Below, in pieces: positions 24,932 through 33,888 of a stretch of 41,391 nucleotides of DNA. The notes beneath the pieces are model-generated. The model made no database searches. It was given only the letters and a program-made list of their open reading frames with translations, and was not told the origin of the DNA. Every line of letters starts with the position of its first letter. Position 1 is the stretch's first letter. Position numbers and translations under genes: made by a program. Origin of the DNA: COE1 sp964445375 (lineage in GTDB: Bacteria; Bacillota; Clostridia; Lachnospirales; Lachnospiraceae); contig CAYUKO010000012.1 in NCBI GenBank assembly GCA_964445375.1, positions 1-41,391 on the forward strand, written 5' to 3'.

Positions 24932-26770
24932 ATGAAGCAGAGACTGGCAGACTATGTAGCAGATTTTTTAGTTTCACATGGGGTAACAGATGTATTTAGT
25001 GTAGTTGGTGGTGGTGCGATGCATTTGAATGATGCATTAGGACATCATGAGAAGCTGCATGTAACTTATAATCATCATGAGCAGGCTTGTGCGATTGCGG
25101 CGGAAGCATACGCAAGGATAGACAATCGCATTGCAGCAGTATGCGTAACGACAGGTCCGGGTGGAACCAATGCATTAACAGGTGTTGTCGGAGGATGGCT
25201 TGATAGTATTCCAATGTTCATTCTTTCAGGACAGGTAAGATATGATACAACAGCTCGTTTTGAAGAACAGGAAACAGGTGCGAGGCTGCGAGCTGTTGGT
25301 GATCAGGAGTACGATATTACGAAAGCAGTAGCGCATATGTGCAAGTATGCCCAGATGTTAGAGAAGCCGGAAGATATCCGTTATATGCTGGAAAGAGGAT
25401 GGCATCTTGCAGTAACAGGAAGACCGGGACCTTCTTGGATTGATATTCCTGTTAATTTTCAGGGCTGTTATATTGAAACGGATGAGTTGCGTGGCTATGA
25501 TCCGTCAGAAGATGATAAGCAGTTACCACCGCAGGTAGAGAAAGAGACTATTGCACAGGTGTTAAAGGCACTCAGGGAAGCGAAGAGACCAGTTATTTAT
25601 GCCGGATACGGCATTAGGCTTGCAGGAGCATTTGATGTATTCAGAGAGGCTGTAGATAAGCTTGGCGTCCCGGTTGTAACGTATTGGAATGCGATTGATC
25701 TCATCGAAGATGAACATCCATTGTATGTGGGCAGAGGCGGTAATATGGGAGATCGCCCGGGCAACTTTGCGGTACAGAATGCTGACTTAGTGCTGGCTAT
25801 TGGTACAAGAATTTCGATTAGACAGGTTGGATATAATTGGTCGACATGGGCGAGGGCTGCTAAGGTGATTATGGTTGATGTTGATCAAAATGAGATGAAG
25901 AAGCATACCATTCACGTTGATATGCCGGTTTGGGCAGATGCAAAAGACTTTTTGCAGGCAGTTGTGGCATATGTAGAAGAAGCAGATTTTCCGGCTGTAC
26001 ATCAGCAGGAGTGGAGACAGGCATGTAGTAACTGGAAGATGAAGTATCCGGCAACGCTTTCAAGACATTGGGAAGAGAATGGAAGTACAGCGAATGTATT
26101 TGCATTTATAAAACATTTAAGTAGTCAGCTGCCACCTAAGAGCATGACAGCAGTTTCGAATGGTGCTTGTTGTGTTGTAGGACATCAGAACTATGTAATT
26201 AAGGAAGGTACGCGCTTTGTGATCAACAGTGCAACTGCAAGTATGGGATATGGTTTACCTGCGGCAATTGGTGTATGCAAGGCGGCAGGAAATGTTAGTA
26301 CGGTCTGTCTGGAGGGTGATGGTTCTATGATGATGAATCTTCAGGAGCTTCAGACTGTTATAACGAATCGTTTGCCGATTAAGATATTTTTAATTAACAA
26401 TCAGGGTTATCATTCCATTCGTCTGACACAGAATAATCTGTTTTCTGAGCATTGTAAGGTTGGAATTGGACCAGAGTCAGGGGATTTAAGCTTCCCGGAG
26501 TATAAGAAGCTTGCATTAGCCTTTGGCTATCCTTATTATGAAGCTCACTCAAATGAAGAAATGAAACAGGCGGTTGCAAAGACTTTACAGGAGGAAGGCT
26601 TTGCTTTTTGTGAAATCTTTACAGACACGGTTCAGGTATGGGAGCCTAAGAGCAGTACAAAGCGTTTGGAGGATGGAACTTTAGTAAGTCCGCCATTAGA
26701 GGATTTGGCACCATTTTTACCAAGAGAAGAGCTTGCAGAGAATATGTTTATTCCAATGATGGAAGAGTAA
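24932..26770 (+). CDS. TPP-dependent acetolactate synthase-like enzyme, probable YerE-type sugar acetyl-branching enzyme
   Basis: A 612-residue thiamine diphosphate enzyme of the acetohydroxyacid synthase fold. The catalytic Glu is E50 in NHHEQACAIAAEAYAR. The central domain holds PVIYAGYGIRLAGA, and the TPP/Mg2+ motif is GDGSMMMNLQELQ through FLINNQGYHSI. It would decarboxylate pyruvate and transfer the two-carbon unit. Its place between rfbH and an SDR reductase matches the yersiniose pathway, where YerE adds an acetyl branch at C4 of CDP-3,6-dideoxy-4-ketoglucose. A true branched-chain amino acid AHAS is less likely, since no ilvN, ilvC or ilvD is nearby. Assignment to YerE function is inference from context. 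Confidence 0.75.
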   Translation: MKQRLADYVADFLVSHGVTDVFSVVGGGAMHLNDALGHHEKLHVTYNHHEQACAIAAEAYARIDNRIAAVCVTTGPGGTNALTGVVGGWLDSIPMFILSGQVRYDTTARFEEQETGARLRAVGDQEYDITKAVAHMCKYAQMLEKPEDIRYMLERGWHLAVTGRPGPSWIDIPVNFQGCYIETDELRGYDPSEDDKQLPPQVEKETIAQVLKALREAKRPVIYAGYGIRLAGAFDVFREAVDKLGVPVVTYWNAIDLIEDEHPLYVGRGGNMGDRPGNFAVQNADLVLAIGTRISIRQVGYNWSTWARAAKVIMVDVDQNEMKKHTIHVDMPVWADAKDFLQAVVAYVEEADFPAVHQQEWRQACSNWKMKYPATLSRHWEENGSTANVFAFIKHLSSQLPPKSMTAVSNGACCVVGHQNYVIKEGTRFVINSATASMGYGLPAAIGVCKAAGNVSTVCLEGDGSMMMNLQELQTVITNRLPIKIFLINNQGYHSIRLTQNNLFSEHCKVGIGPESGDLSFPEYKKLALAFGYPYYEAHSNEEMKQAVAKTLQEEGFAFCEIFTDTVQVWEPKSSTKRLEDGTLVSPPLEDLAPFLPREELAENMFIPMMEE

Positions 26771-26787
26771 ACGTAAGGGGAAGAAGG

Positions 26788-27717
26788 ATGAAGCGTGCGA
26801 TAATTACCGGAGCAACCGGTGCGGTCGGAATGGCATTGGTTGAGGAATTGATAGAGAACCAGATAGAGGTTCTTGTAATATGCAGAGAAGATTCGGCTCG
26901 TAATGAACAGTTGCCGAACCATCCGTTGCTTAGAAAGTGTTTTTGTTCTATGGAACATTGGAGTAAGTTACAGAACGAAACAGGAAAAAGTTATGATGTG
27001 TGTTATCATTTTGCATGGATGGGAACAACTGGTGCAGCAAGAAATGATATGTATCTGCAAAATGAGAATGTGCGATTTTCTTTGGATGCGGTAGAGCTTG
27101 CGGCTCGTTTTGGCTGTAAGGTGTTTATAGGAGCAGGTTCACAGGCAGAGTATGGAGCAGTAGAAGGAAAGCTTGCGCCAGAGACACCGGCATTTCCTAA
27201 GACAGGCTACGGTATTGCGAAGCTGTGTGCCGGGCAGATGACAAGAGAAAGAGCGCATCAGCTGGGAATGGAACATATTTGGACACGTATTTTAAGTATT
27301 TATGGACCATATGACGGTAAGCAGAGTATGGTTATGTCGGGAATCTATCAGTTATTGCAGAACAAGAGACCACAGTATACAAAGGGAGAGCAGATGTGGG
27401 ATTATCTGTATAGTGAAGATGCAGCCAGAGCATTTCGATTACTTGGAGAGCATGGTAAGGATGGCTTGTATTGCTTAGGTAGTGGGCAGGTAAGGCCTCT
27501 TCGGGAGTATATAGAGCAGATTCGAGATGCAGTTTCTAAGGATGCAGAAATTGGAATCGGAGAGCTTCCCTATTTTGAGAATCAGGTTATGTACTTGTGT
27601 GCGGATATTGAGAAGTTGTCAGAGGATACAGGCTTTTTGCCGAAGTATTCCTTTGAAGAGGGAATCGAGAAAACGGTTACATGGTGCAGAAAGCAGGCGG
27701 AAAGGGAGAACGTATAA
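26788..27717 (+). CDS. extended SDR sugar-nucleotide reductase/epimerase, probable YerF-like
   Basis: A 309-residue extended short-chain dehydrogenase. The N-terminal NAD(P) loop is ITGATGAVGMAL and the active site is GAGSQAEYG followed by YGIAKLCAG (Tyr-x3-Lys). In Yersinia, YerF is the partner of YerE and reduces the side-chain ketone of the branched CDP sugar; this gene's position, between the TPP enzyme and the dehydratase, fits that step. It could alternatively reduce or epimerise C4 of CDP-3,6-dideoxy-4-ketoglucose to give abequose, paratose or tyvelose-type sugars. GGGGAAG precedes the ATG, and the stop is one base from the next start. Confidence 0.75.
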   Translation: MKRAIITGATGAVGMALVEELIENQIEVLVICREDSARNEQLPNHPLLRKCFCSMEHWSKLQNETGKSYDVCYHFAWMGTTGAARNDMYLQNENVRFSLDAVELAARFGCKVFIGAGSQAEYGAVEGKLAPETPAFPKTGYGIAKLCAGQMTRERAHQLGMEHIWTRILSIYGPYDGKQSMVMSGIYQLLQNKRPQYTKGEQMWDYLYSEDAARAFRLLGEHGKDGLYCLGSGQVRPLREYIEQIRDAVSKDAEIGIGELPYFENQVMYLCADIEKLSEDTGFLPKYSFEEGIEKTVTWCRKQAERENV

Positions 27718-27718
27718 G

Positions 27719-28783
27719 ATGTTTGATATGTCATTTTACAAAGATAGAAACGTATTGATAACAGGTCATACCGGTTTTAAAGGTTCCTGGATGTGTGAAG
27801 TGCTTTTATTGGCAGGTGCTAAGGTAACAGGATATTCGCTTGAAGCACCAACCAATCCTGCTTTATTCCATATCTGCCATTTACAGGATAGAATGCGTTC
27901 AATTATTGGTGACATTCGTGATTTAGAACATTTACAAAAAGTCTTTGAAGAAACACAGCCGGAAATCGTTATTCATATGGCAGCTCAGCCAATTGTACGT
28001 GAATCCTATAAGAACCCGGTCTATACGTATGAAACGAATGTTATGGGAACCGTAAATGTATTAGAATGCATTCGTTTGACGGAGTCTGTGAAGTCTTTTA
28101 TAAATGTAACAACGGATAAAGTATATAAGAATAAAGAGTGGGAATGGGGTTATCGCGAAAATGAGGAGCTGAATGGCTATGATCCATATTCTAATAGTAA
28201 GTCATGCTCTGAATTGGTAACGGACAGTTATCGCAATGCTTTTTTTCAAGATAGAGATATCGCTATATCAACCTGTAGAGCGGGAAATGTCATCGGTGGT
28301 GGTGACTTTGCTGCGGATAGAATCATTCCTGATTGTATCAGGGCTGCAATGGAAGGAAAGGATATTATTGTTCGAAATCCTTATTCTACAAGACCTTATC
28401 AGCATGTATTGGAGCCTGTTGTGGCATACTTGATGATTGCCCAGAGACAGTTTCAGGATAAGAGGCTTGCTGGAAGCTACAATGTTGGACCGGATGAAAC
28501 AAGCTGCCTGACAACGGGTGAACTGGTAACTTTATTCTGTGAGAAGTGGAATGAAGTTATGGGAGCATCCATTACATGGAAGAATGTGTCAGATGGAGGA
28601 CCACATGAAGCCAATTTCTTAAAGCTTGATTGCTCGAAGATTAAGAAGACGTTTGGCTGGAAGCCGGTATGGGATGTTGAAATGGCGATGGAGAAGATTA
28701 TGGAGTGGACGAAGGCTTATATAGATAGGTCTGAGATACAAAATTGTATAGGCCGACAGATAAGGGGCTATATAAAAGATTGA
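27719..28783 (+). CDS. rfbG: CDP-glucose 4,6-dehydratase
   Basis: A 354-residue extended SDR enzyme converting CDP-glucose to CDP-4-keto-6-deoxyglucose, the substrate of RfbH. Visible signatures are VLITGHTGFKGSWM (NAD loop of the CDP-glucose dehydratases), MAAQPIVRESY, NVTTDKVYKN (active-site T-D), YDPYSNSKSCSE (Tyr-x3-Lys), CRAGNVIGGGDFAADR and RPYQHVLEP. GGGAG is 12 bases before ATG 27719. The frame extends upstream inside the previous gene, but that part is not protein-like. Placed last in the cassette here, whereas in many O-antigen loci it follows rfbF directly. Confidence 0.95.
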   Translation: MFDMSFYKDRNVLITGHTGFKGSWMCEVLLLAGAKVTGYSLEAPTNPALFHICHLQDRMRSIIGDIRDLEHLQKVFEETQPEIVIHMAAQPIVRESYKNPVYTYETNVMGTVNVLECIRLTESVKSFINVTTDKVYKNKEWEWGYRENEELNGYDPYSNSKSCSELVTDSYRNAFFQDRDIAISTCRAGNVIGGGDFAADRIIPDCIRAAMEGKDIIVRNPYSTRPYQHVLEPVVAYLMIAQRQFQDKRLAGSYNVGPDETSCLTTGELVTLFCEKWNEVMGASITWKNVSDGGPHEANFLKLDCSKIKKTFGWKPVWDVEMAMEKIMEWTKAYIDRSEIQNCIGRQIRGYIKD

Positions 28784-28835
28784 GATTATTGAAAGAGTAG
28801 TGTTGGGATAAAATCATGATAGAAGAGGAAAATGT

Positions 28836-30224
28836 ATGATAAAAAAATTATTTAAAAAGGAATTATGTTTAGAAAAAATATTGTTATTACTAATTTCTGT
28901 TTTTGTTTTTTGCACAATGTATTATTATGATAATCAAACTACATTTGTTGAAATCCTAAAAAACATGCACAGAATTGCAAGTGGCCAGTGGTATTATATT
29001 TTTAATGGCTGGTCTGCGATTCCATATGGCTTGTTGTTGCAAGGTGTCTGTGCAATATGGTCTTTGCCTGTATTTATTTTGTCAGAACTAGGACTGATTT
29101 CTATTACATCTGTTGGAGCCAGATTATGGTATAAAATCTTTGTTTTGATTTTTTTATTGTTAGATACACAGCAATTAGAAGTTATGGCAAGAAAGCTTGG
29201 AACATTTTCAGAAAAGAAAATTTTATGGTTAAAGCTATACTTCTTAAGTTCTTTGCTCGTTGTTCTTCCAGCAGTTCACATTGCACAGATGGATGCAGTA
29301 TATCTATTCTTTATTCTTTTAGGAATAAATTATTATCTTTCTGACGATCATTGGAAATTTTTATTATGCTTTATGGTTGCAATACCAGGCAAGTATTTTC
29401 CTCTATTTATTTTTATCCCTTTAATTTTATTAAAGGAAAAGAGATATCTATTTATTATACGTGACTTATTGGTTGGTTGTGTATTGATAGTATTTGATAG
29501 AGGTATGAATAGTATTGGCTATAGAATCGAGAATTATCTGGGAATCGATAAGAGCTTAGAAATAAGCAATAATGATACTATGTATGGTTGCCTTGATAGA
29601 ATATTTGATTCTAATCTTACAGCATTTAGAGTACCTATGTCTTTGGCAATAGTCTGTTTTGGAGTTTTATGTATATGGTGCTTTTTAAGAGATTATAAGG
29701 AAAAAAATAATCTTGCAGTATTTGTTTCGTTTATCGGTTTTTCGATACTATTTGCATTAGGAGATTCTACACCATATTGGATTATTGTATTGGTACCGTT
29801 TGAATTGCTTTTGATTTTCCAAAATAGTAAACATTATAATATATTATTTCCATTGGAAGTGATTTTTTCATTAGCATATGTTTATATATTTATTTTTGAG
29901 ACGAATTGGATTCTGGGAGCAGAGAATACATTTAGCTTTTTGCTTTGGTCTTTAATTCCAGGCTATGTGAATGCAACACATGGATATATTTCGGATTTTA
30001 TGATGCAAAATAATTTTGCCGGATTTGATAGTGCGATGTCAGCGATAGCAGTAGCCTGCATTATTGGTATTATGATGATAACATCACCTTACAAAAAGCA
30101 GGAACAGATAAAGGATGAACAGGAAAACGTATATGTAAAGGGATGGTATTGGGCAAGGTTAGGTGTTATCTATATATGGGTTTTCTTGAATATCTGGGTG
30201 GTAATGCTAAATCATGTAAATTAA
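28836..30224 (+). CDS. polytopic membrane protein, candidate GT-C glycosyltransferase
   Basis: A 462-residue integral membrane protein with about ten hydrophobic helices. The segment AQMDAVYLFFILLGINYYL followed by GKYFPLFIFIPLILLKEK resembles the GQxD helix and following lysine loop of GT-C fold mannosyl- and related transferases (GT87/PIG-M-like), which use polyprenyl-phosphate sugars outside the membrane. The acidic loop of GT-C enzymes is not clear in the first extracellular loop. AGAGGAA precedes the ATG. It is noticeably more AT-rich than the rfb genes before it. It could instead be a flippase or ligase-like component; the GtrB-like gene at 32911 favours the transferase reading. Confidence 0.6.
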   Translation: MIKKLFKKELCLEKILLLLISVFVFCTMYYYDNQTTFVEILKNMHRIASGQWYYIFNGWSAIPYGLLLQGVCAIWSLPVFILSELGLISITSVGARLWYKIFVLIFLLLDTQQLEVMARKLGTFSEKKILWLKLYFLSSLLVVLPAVHIAQMDAVYLFFILLGINYYLSDDHWKFLLCFMVAIPGKYFPLFIFIPLILLKEKRYLFIIRDLLVGCVLIVFDRGMNSIGYRIENYLGIDKSLEISNNDTMYGCLDRIFDSNLTAFRVPMSLAIVCFGVLCIWCFLRDYKEKNNLAVFVSFIGFSILFALGDSTPYWIIVLVPFELLLIFQNSKHYNILFPLEVIFSLAYVYIFIFETNWILGAENTFSFLLWSLIPGYVNATHGYISDFMMQNNFAGFDSAMSAIAVACIIGIMMITSPYKKQEQIKDEQENVYVKGWYWARLGVIYIWVFLNIWVVMLNHVN

Positions 30225-30248
30225 TATAGTATGACGAAGGTAACGATG

Positions 30249-31259
30249 ATGAAGAAGCAAGAATTACAGAAAAAATGGAATTTTTATGAAAAGCGTTGGA
30301 AGTTTCGAGACTTCTACTTTAATAAATGCTTAAGAAGACATGGCATTGTCAAATATTTTCATAGAGAACCGGTTATGCCACATTATGCTCATAAGTGGGT
30401 GATGTCTTCTAAGAAAACCAATGATTATATCTATCATAAAATTATAGAAGGTAAGCCTTTCATGGCATGTAGATTTGGCAATACAGAGCTTCAGACGGTT
30501 GTGGGAAATTTAAAGACAAGAATAGTAGGGCATTCTCAGGAGGCAGATGCATATTTAGATAAATGGTTTACAAGGCTCGGAAAGGATTCGGGCTTCTTTC
30601 CGGTAGATTATCAATATTTGGATAAATTTACAGATTGTATCTTGGATGCCTCCAAACAGGCGGATTTGATTGCGATGTGGCATTTGAATATGGAAGATTT
30701 TGTATTGGAAGAGTACAATCCGAATGCGGATCTTACATTTTTATTCAGATTAGAGCCTTGGTTATATCGTGGCAGACCGTGGACTGCGGCATTGAAGGGA
30801 AAGAAGGTATTGGTCATTCATCCGTTTGAGGATACCATTCAGGCCCAGTATAAGAATAGAGATAAGTTATTCCCAGGAACGGACATATTACCGGAGTTTG
30901 AGTTGAAAACATTAAAGGCGGTACAGACTCTGTGTGGAGAGAGAGATGAACGTTTTTCTACATGGTTTGAAGCTTTGGATTATATGTATCAGGAAGCATT
31001 AAAAATAGACTTTGATGTTGCCATTATTGGCTGCGGGGCATACGGTATGCCGTTGGCTGCAATGTTGAAGCAGGCTGGGAAGCAGGCAGTTCATTTGGGT
31101 GGTGCAACACAGTTGTTGTTTGGCATTAAGGGAAAACGTTGGGAAGAAAATTATCCATCAAAGATTGCAACTTGTTTTAATGATGCTTGGGTATATCCGG
31201 CTGATTCGGAGAAACCTAAGAATGGTGGAACAGTTGAAATGGGATGTTATTGGAAATAG
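30249..31259 (+). CDS. GT-D fold-like glycosyltransferase
   Basis: About 336 residues, soluble. The sequence resembles the GT-D (DUF1792-like) transferases: PFMACRFGNTELQTV near residue 70-85 corresponds to the R-[FY]-G-x-x-E donor/metal site, and the end has FDVAIIGCGAYGMPLAAMLKQ and AVHLGGATQLLFGIKGKRW, which are typical of that group. The central metal ligand is Asn rather than Asp in the usual D-x-E, which deserves checking. Starts at 30231, 30246 and 30249 are possible; only 30249 has a site (AAGG) at normal spacing. Likely adds a sugar on the cytoplasmic face; the substrate is unknown. Confidence 0.65.
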   Translation: MKKQELQKKWNFYEKRWKFRDFYFNKCLRRHGIVKYFHREPVMPHYAHKWVMSSKKTNDYIYHKIIEGKPFMACRFGNTELQTVVGNLKTRIVGHSQEADAYLDKWFTRLGKDSGFFPVDYQYLDKFTDCILDASKQADLIAMWHLNMEDFVLEEYNPNADLTFLFRLEPWLYRGRPWTAALKGKKVLVIHPFEDTIQAQYKNRDKLFPGTDILPEFELKTLKAVQTLCGERDERFSTWFEALDYMYQEALKIDFDVAIIGCGAYGMPLAAMLKQAGKQAVHLGGATQLLFGIKGKRWEENYPSKIATCFNDAWVYPADSEKPKNGGTVEMGCYWK

Positions 31260-31280
31260 ATAATATGGATTAGAAAATGG

Positions 31281-31285
31281 AAGGA
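31281..31285 (+). promoter_or_regulatory. ribosome binding site that fixes the GtrII-like start at 31292
   Basis: AAGGA is 6 bases before ATG 31292; the alternative ATG at 31277 overlaps it and has no upstream site. Confidence 0.5.
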
Positions 31286-31291
31286 TTTATA

Positions 31292-32863
31292 ATGAAGTAT
31301 GATATATTTACTGTAATTAATAAGAAAATGCCAAAACATACAAAGTTGTGCTTAATATCCGGTTTATTAGTGGGATGGCTGACACATTTTTATATGCTTA
31401 CTCATAAATTACCTAATTGGGATGATTTGAATAATCTGGATGCATATGGAAGTGGAGATTATCTTGGAAGATGGTTTTTGAAGTATATTCATCCATTGGG
31501 TAGTGTTTATAGTATGCCGGCAGTACATGGATTTTTAATGATATTGTGTCTGGCTGTTGCAGCCTGTCTGGTATTAGAGATAGCACAGATTAGAAGTACG
31601 ACAGGGGCTATTCTTGTACCGGCTCTTATGGTGACATTTCCAAGTGTTGCATGTACAATGACATTTATGTTTATGGCCCATACATCAGGATTGGGGATAC
31701 TTATGATATGTCTGGCAGTTTATTTATTGCGAAAGTATAGGTATGGATGGCTGCCCTGTGGTGTTTTGTTAATCTGTGTACTGGGAATCTATCAAAGCTA
31801 TGTAAGTATTGCTATCGCTTTAATGCTTATTGGTATGATTGTAGATGTTTTAAAGGGAAAAGAAGTCAGTCAGGTTATTAAGCATGGTGTTATTTGTGTT
31901 GCGGTTTTAGCAATTGGTGTTCTTATTTATATGAAGGTGTCTCATATAATTTATCCTAATTTAGATAATGAAACGTATGGCGGAGTTGGCAATATGGGAC
32001 AGATTGCCATTGCAGAAATGCCGAAACTGATAGGACGTTGTTATAAGCGATTCTTGGAATTCTTTATATGGAAACCGTTTGCATTTATGACAACAACGAC
32101 GCAAGTAGTAAATATATTAGTTTGTATCATTGCTGTTTTGGCATTTGTATATTTAATTTGGAAGAAGCAATTATACAAGGATATTATGCGCTTATTATTA
32201 AGCATTCTGTTATGCGGATTTATGCCTCTTGCTGTTGCATTCATTTATTTTATGGCACCAGAGGTAGATTATTCTATGTTGATGCTGTATTCTTATGTAT
32301 TGATTTATGTACTTGTTCTTGCTCTGGTTGAAATATGTATGCAGATTTGGGAAGTAGAAAGCGAATGTGCCAAGAGAGTTGTTTATTTGAGAAATGGATT
32401 TGTACTGATAACAATTGTGGTAATGTGCATGAGTTGTTATACAGATTATCTCGTAACCAACAAGGCATATTTAAGAATGGATTTTGCATGTGAACGAGTA
32501 AAATCATATTTTAATCGAATTATAACGGTGGTAGAGCAGACACCGGGGTATCAAACGGGGGATGCGGTAACAATCCTTGGTGATTTCTATTATAAGGATA
32601 ACCCAAGCAGCGTAGAAATAGATTTAATGGATTCAGAGGATTTAAGGGAAATGTCGGGTGTTGCATTGGAGAATGGAATGATTACAGCTGGCGTAAGAGA
32701 TAACTTTATTCGGGATTATGTTGGGTTTGATGTAGCTCGGCTTAATGAAACTCAGAAAAATGAAATAAAAGAGTCGGAAGAATATAAAGAAATGCCATCA
32801 TATCCAGAGGCTGGTTGTGTGCAGAAGATAGATGATGTTTGGGTAGTTAAGCTGTGTGAGTAA
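31292..32863 (+). CDS. GtrII-type glucosyltransferase, membrane protein
   Basis: A 523-residue polytopic membrane protein with a first loop PNWDDLNNLDAYGSGDYLG and about ten helices, matching the Glucos_trans_II family (Pfam PF14264) known from O-antigen glucosylation in Shigella phages and from Gram-positive loci. The acidic residues in the first external loop (near 45-60) fit the GT-C active site. The last 120 residues form a soluble external domain (QTGDAVTILGDFYYK). It would take a sugar from undecaprenyl phosphate, loaded by the GtrB-like enzyme downstream, and put it on the exported polymer. Ends 47 bases before that gene. Confidence 0.75.
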   Translation: MKYDIFTVINKKMPKHTKLCLISGLLVGWLTHFYMLTHKLPNWDDLNNLDAYGSGDYLGRWFLKYIHPLGSVYSMPAVHGFLMILCLAVAACLVLEIAQIRSTTGAILVPALMVTFPSVACTMTFMFMAHTSGLGILMICLAVYLLRKYRYGWLPCGVLLICVLGIYQSYVSIAIALMLIGMIVDVLKGKEVSQVIKHGVICVAVLAIGVLIYMKVSHIIYPNLDNETYGGVGNMGQIAIAEMPKLIGRCYKRFLEFFIWKPFAFMTTTTQVVNILVCIIAVLAFVYLIWKKQLYKDIMRLLLSILLCGFMPLAVAFIYFMAPEVDYSMLMLYSYVLIYVLVLALVEICMQIWEVESECAKRVVYLRNGFVLITIVVMCMSCYTDYLVTNKAYLRMDFACERVKSYFNRIITVVEQTPGYQTGDAVTILGDFYYKDNPSSVEIDLMDSEDLREMSGVALENGMITAGVRDNFIRDYVGFDVARLNETQKNEIKESEEYKEMPSYPEAGCVQKIDDVWVVKLCE

Positions 32864-32910
32864 TCCGGAATAAATGGGAAAAACTTCAAGATAAGAAAAG
32901 AGGAACAGAA

Positions 32911-33888
32911 TTGTATAAAAGAAATGATAAAGGAACTCTTTATATCGTTGTACCTTGTTATAACGAGGAAGAGGCATTAGAATTATCAGCCAATTCTTTA
33001 TTGAACAAGCTTCAGGAATTGGTTCAGAAAGAAATGATTTCAGAAAAAAGTCGCATTGTTTTCGTAGATGACGGTTCTAAGGACAAGACATGGAGTATTA
33101 TAGAATCTCTCTATGAGAATCATGAGAATATTGTTGGTTTGCGATTTGCTCATAACAGGGGGCATCAGAACGCGATTCTTGCAGGTATGATGTATGCAAA
33201 GGAGCATTGTGATTTTACAATTACCATTGATGCTGACTTGCAACAGGACATCAATGCAATGGAGTTATTTATTCAGGAATATTATGCCGGAAATGATATT
33301 GTATATGGTGTTCGAAATTCAAGAGATACGGATTCTTTCTTTAAGAAATTTTCTGCAACCTTTTTCTATAAAATAATGCATTTCCTTGGCTGTAATATTT
33401 ATGGAAACTCAGCAGATTATCGTTTGATGAGCGCAAAAGCATTGGATGCTTTGTCTGAGTATGAAGAGGTGAATCTGTTTTTACGTGGAATCATTCCTGA
33501 TATAGGTTTAAAAACTTCCGTGGTTCATTTTGAGGTATTTCCACGTATGCAGGGAGAATCGAAATATTCGCTTTCCAAGATGGTAACGTTGGCAGCAGAT
33601 GGTATTACATCCTTTAGCATTAAGCCGATTCGAATGGTGTTCATGATGGGAATCTTAGCATTGTTTGTAGGATTTATTATGATTATTCATGTCTTTTATG
33701 AACATTATTTTGGGACAACGGTAAGTGGATGGTCTTCTATATTGGTATCTATTTGGTTGTTAGGCGGAGCGGTTTTACTGTCACTGGGTATTATTGGTGA
33801 GTATGTAGGTCGTAGCTATATGGAAACGAAGAAGAGACCAAGATATTATTTCTGGGATGTGTTATCGAGGGAAGAGAAGGATGAATAG
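32911..33888 (+). CDS. GtrB/DPM1-like undecaprenyl-phosphate sugar transferase
   Basis: A 325-residue GT2 enzyme of the dolichyl/bactoprenyl-phosphate transferase type. It starts LYIVVPCYNEEEAL, has FVDDGSKDKTW, NRGHQNAILAGM, ITIDADLQQDINAM (D-x-D), SADYRLMS and the FLRGIIPDIG motif, followed by two C-terminal membrane helices (about 240-260 and 280-300) and GEYVGRSYMETKKRPRYY, a typical GtrB ending. It would make an undecaprenyl-phosphate-linked sugar for external transferases. TTG start with AAGAGG 7 bases upstream. No GtrA-like flippase is visible in the window. It overlaps the following gene by 8 bases. Confidence 0.9.
   Translation: MYKRNDKGTLYIVVPCYNEEEALELSANSLLNKLQELVQKEMISEKSRIVFVDDGSKDKTWSIIESLYENHENIVGLRFAHNRGHQNAILAGMMYAKEHCDFTITIDADLQQDINAMELFIQEYYAGNDIVYGVRNSRDTDSFFKKFSATFFYKIMHFLGCNIYGNSADYRLMSAKALDALSEYEEVNLFLRGIIPDIGLKTSVVHFEVFPRMQGESKYSLSKMVTLAADGITSFSIKPIRMVFMMGILALFVGFIMIIHVFYEHYFGTTVSGWSSILVSIWLLGGAVLLSLGIIGEYVGRSYMETKKRPRYYFWDVLSREEKDE

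Noticed and set aside
24932..26770. Housekeeping acetolactate synthase (ilvB)
   Set aside because: No small subunit or other ilv genes are nearby, and it sits inside the rfb operon between rfbH and an SDR reductase; a sugar-branching role fits better, though only an assay can decide.
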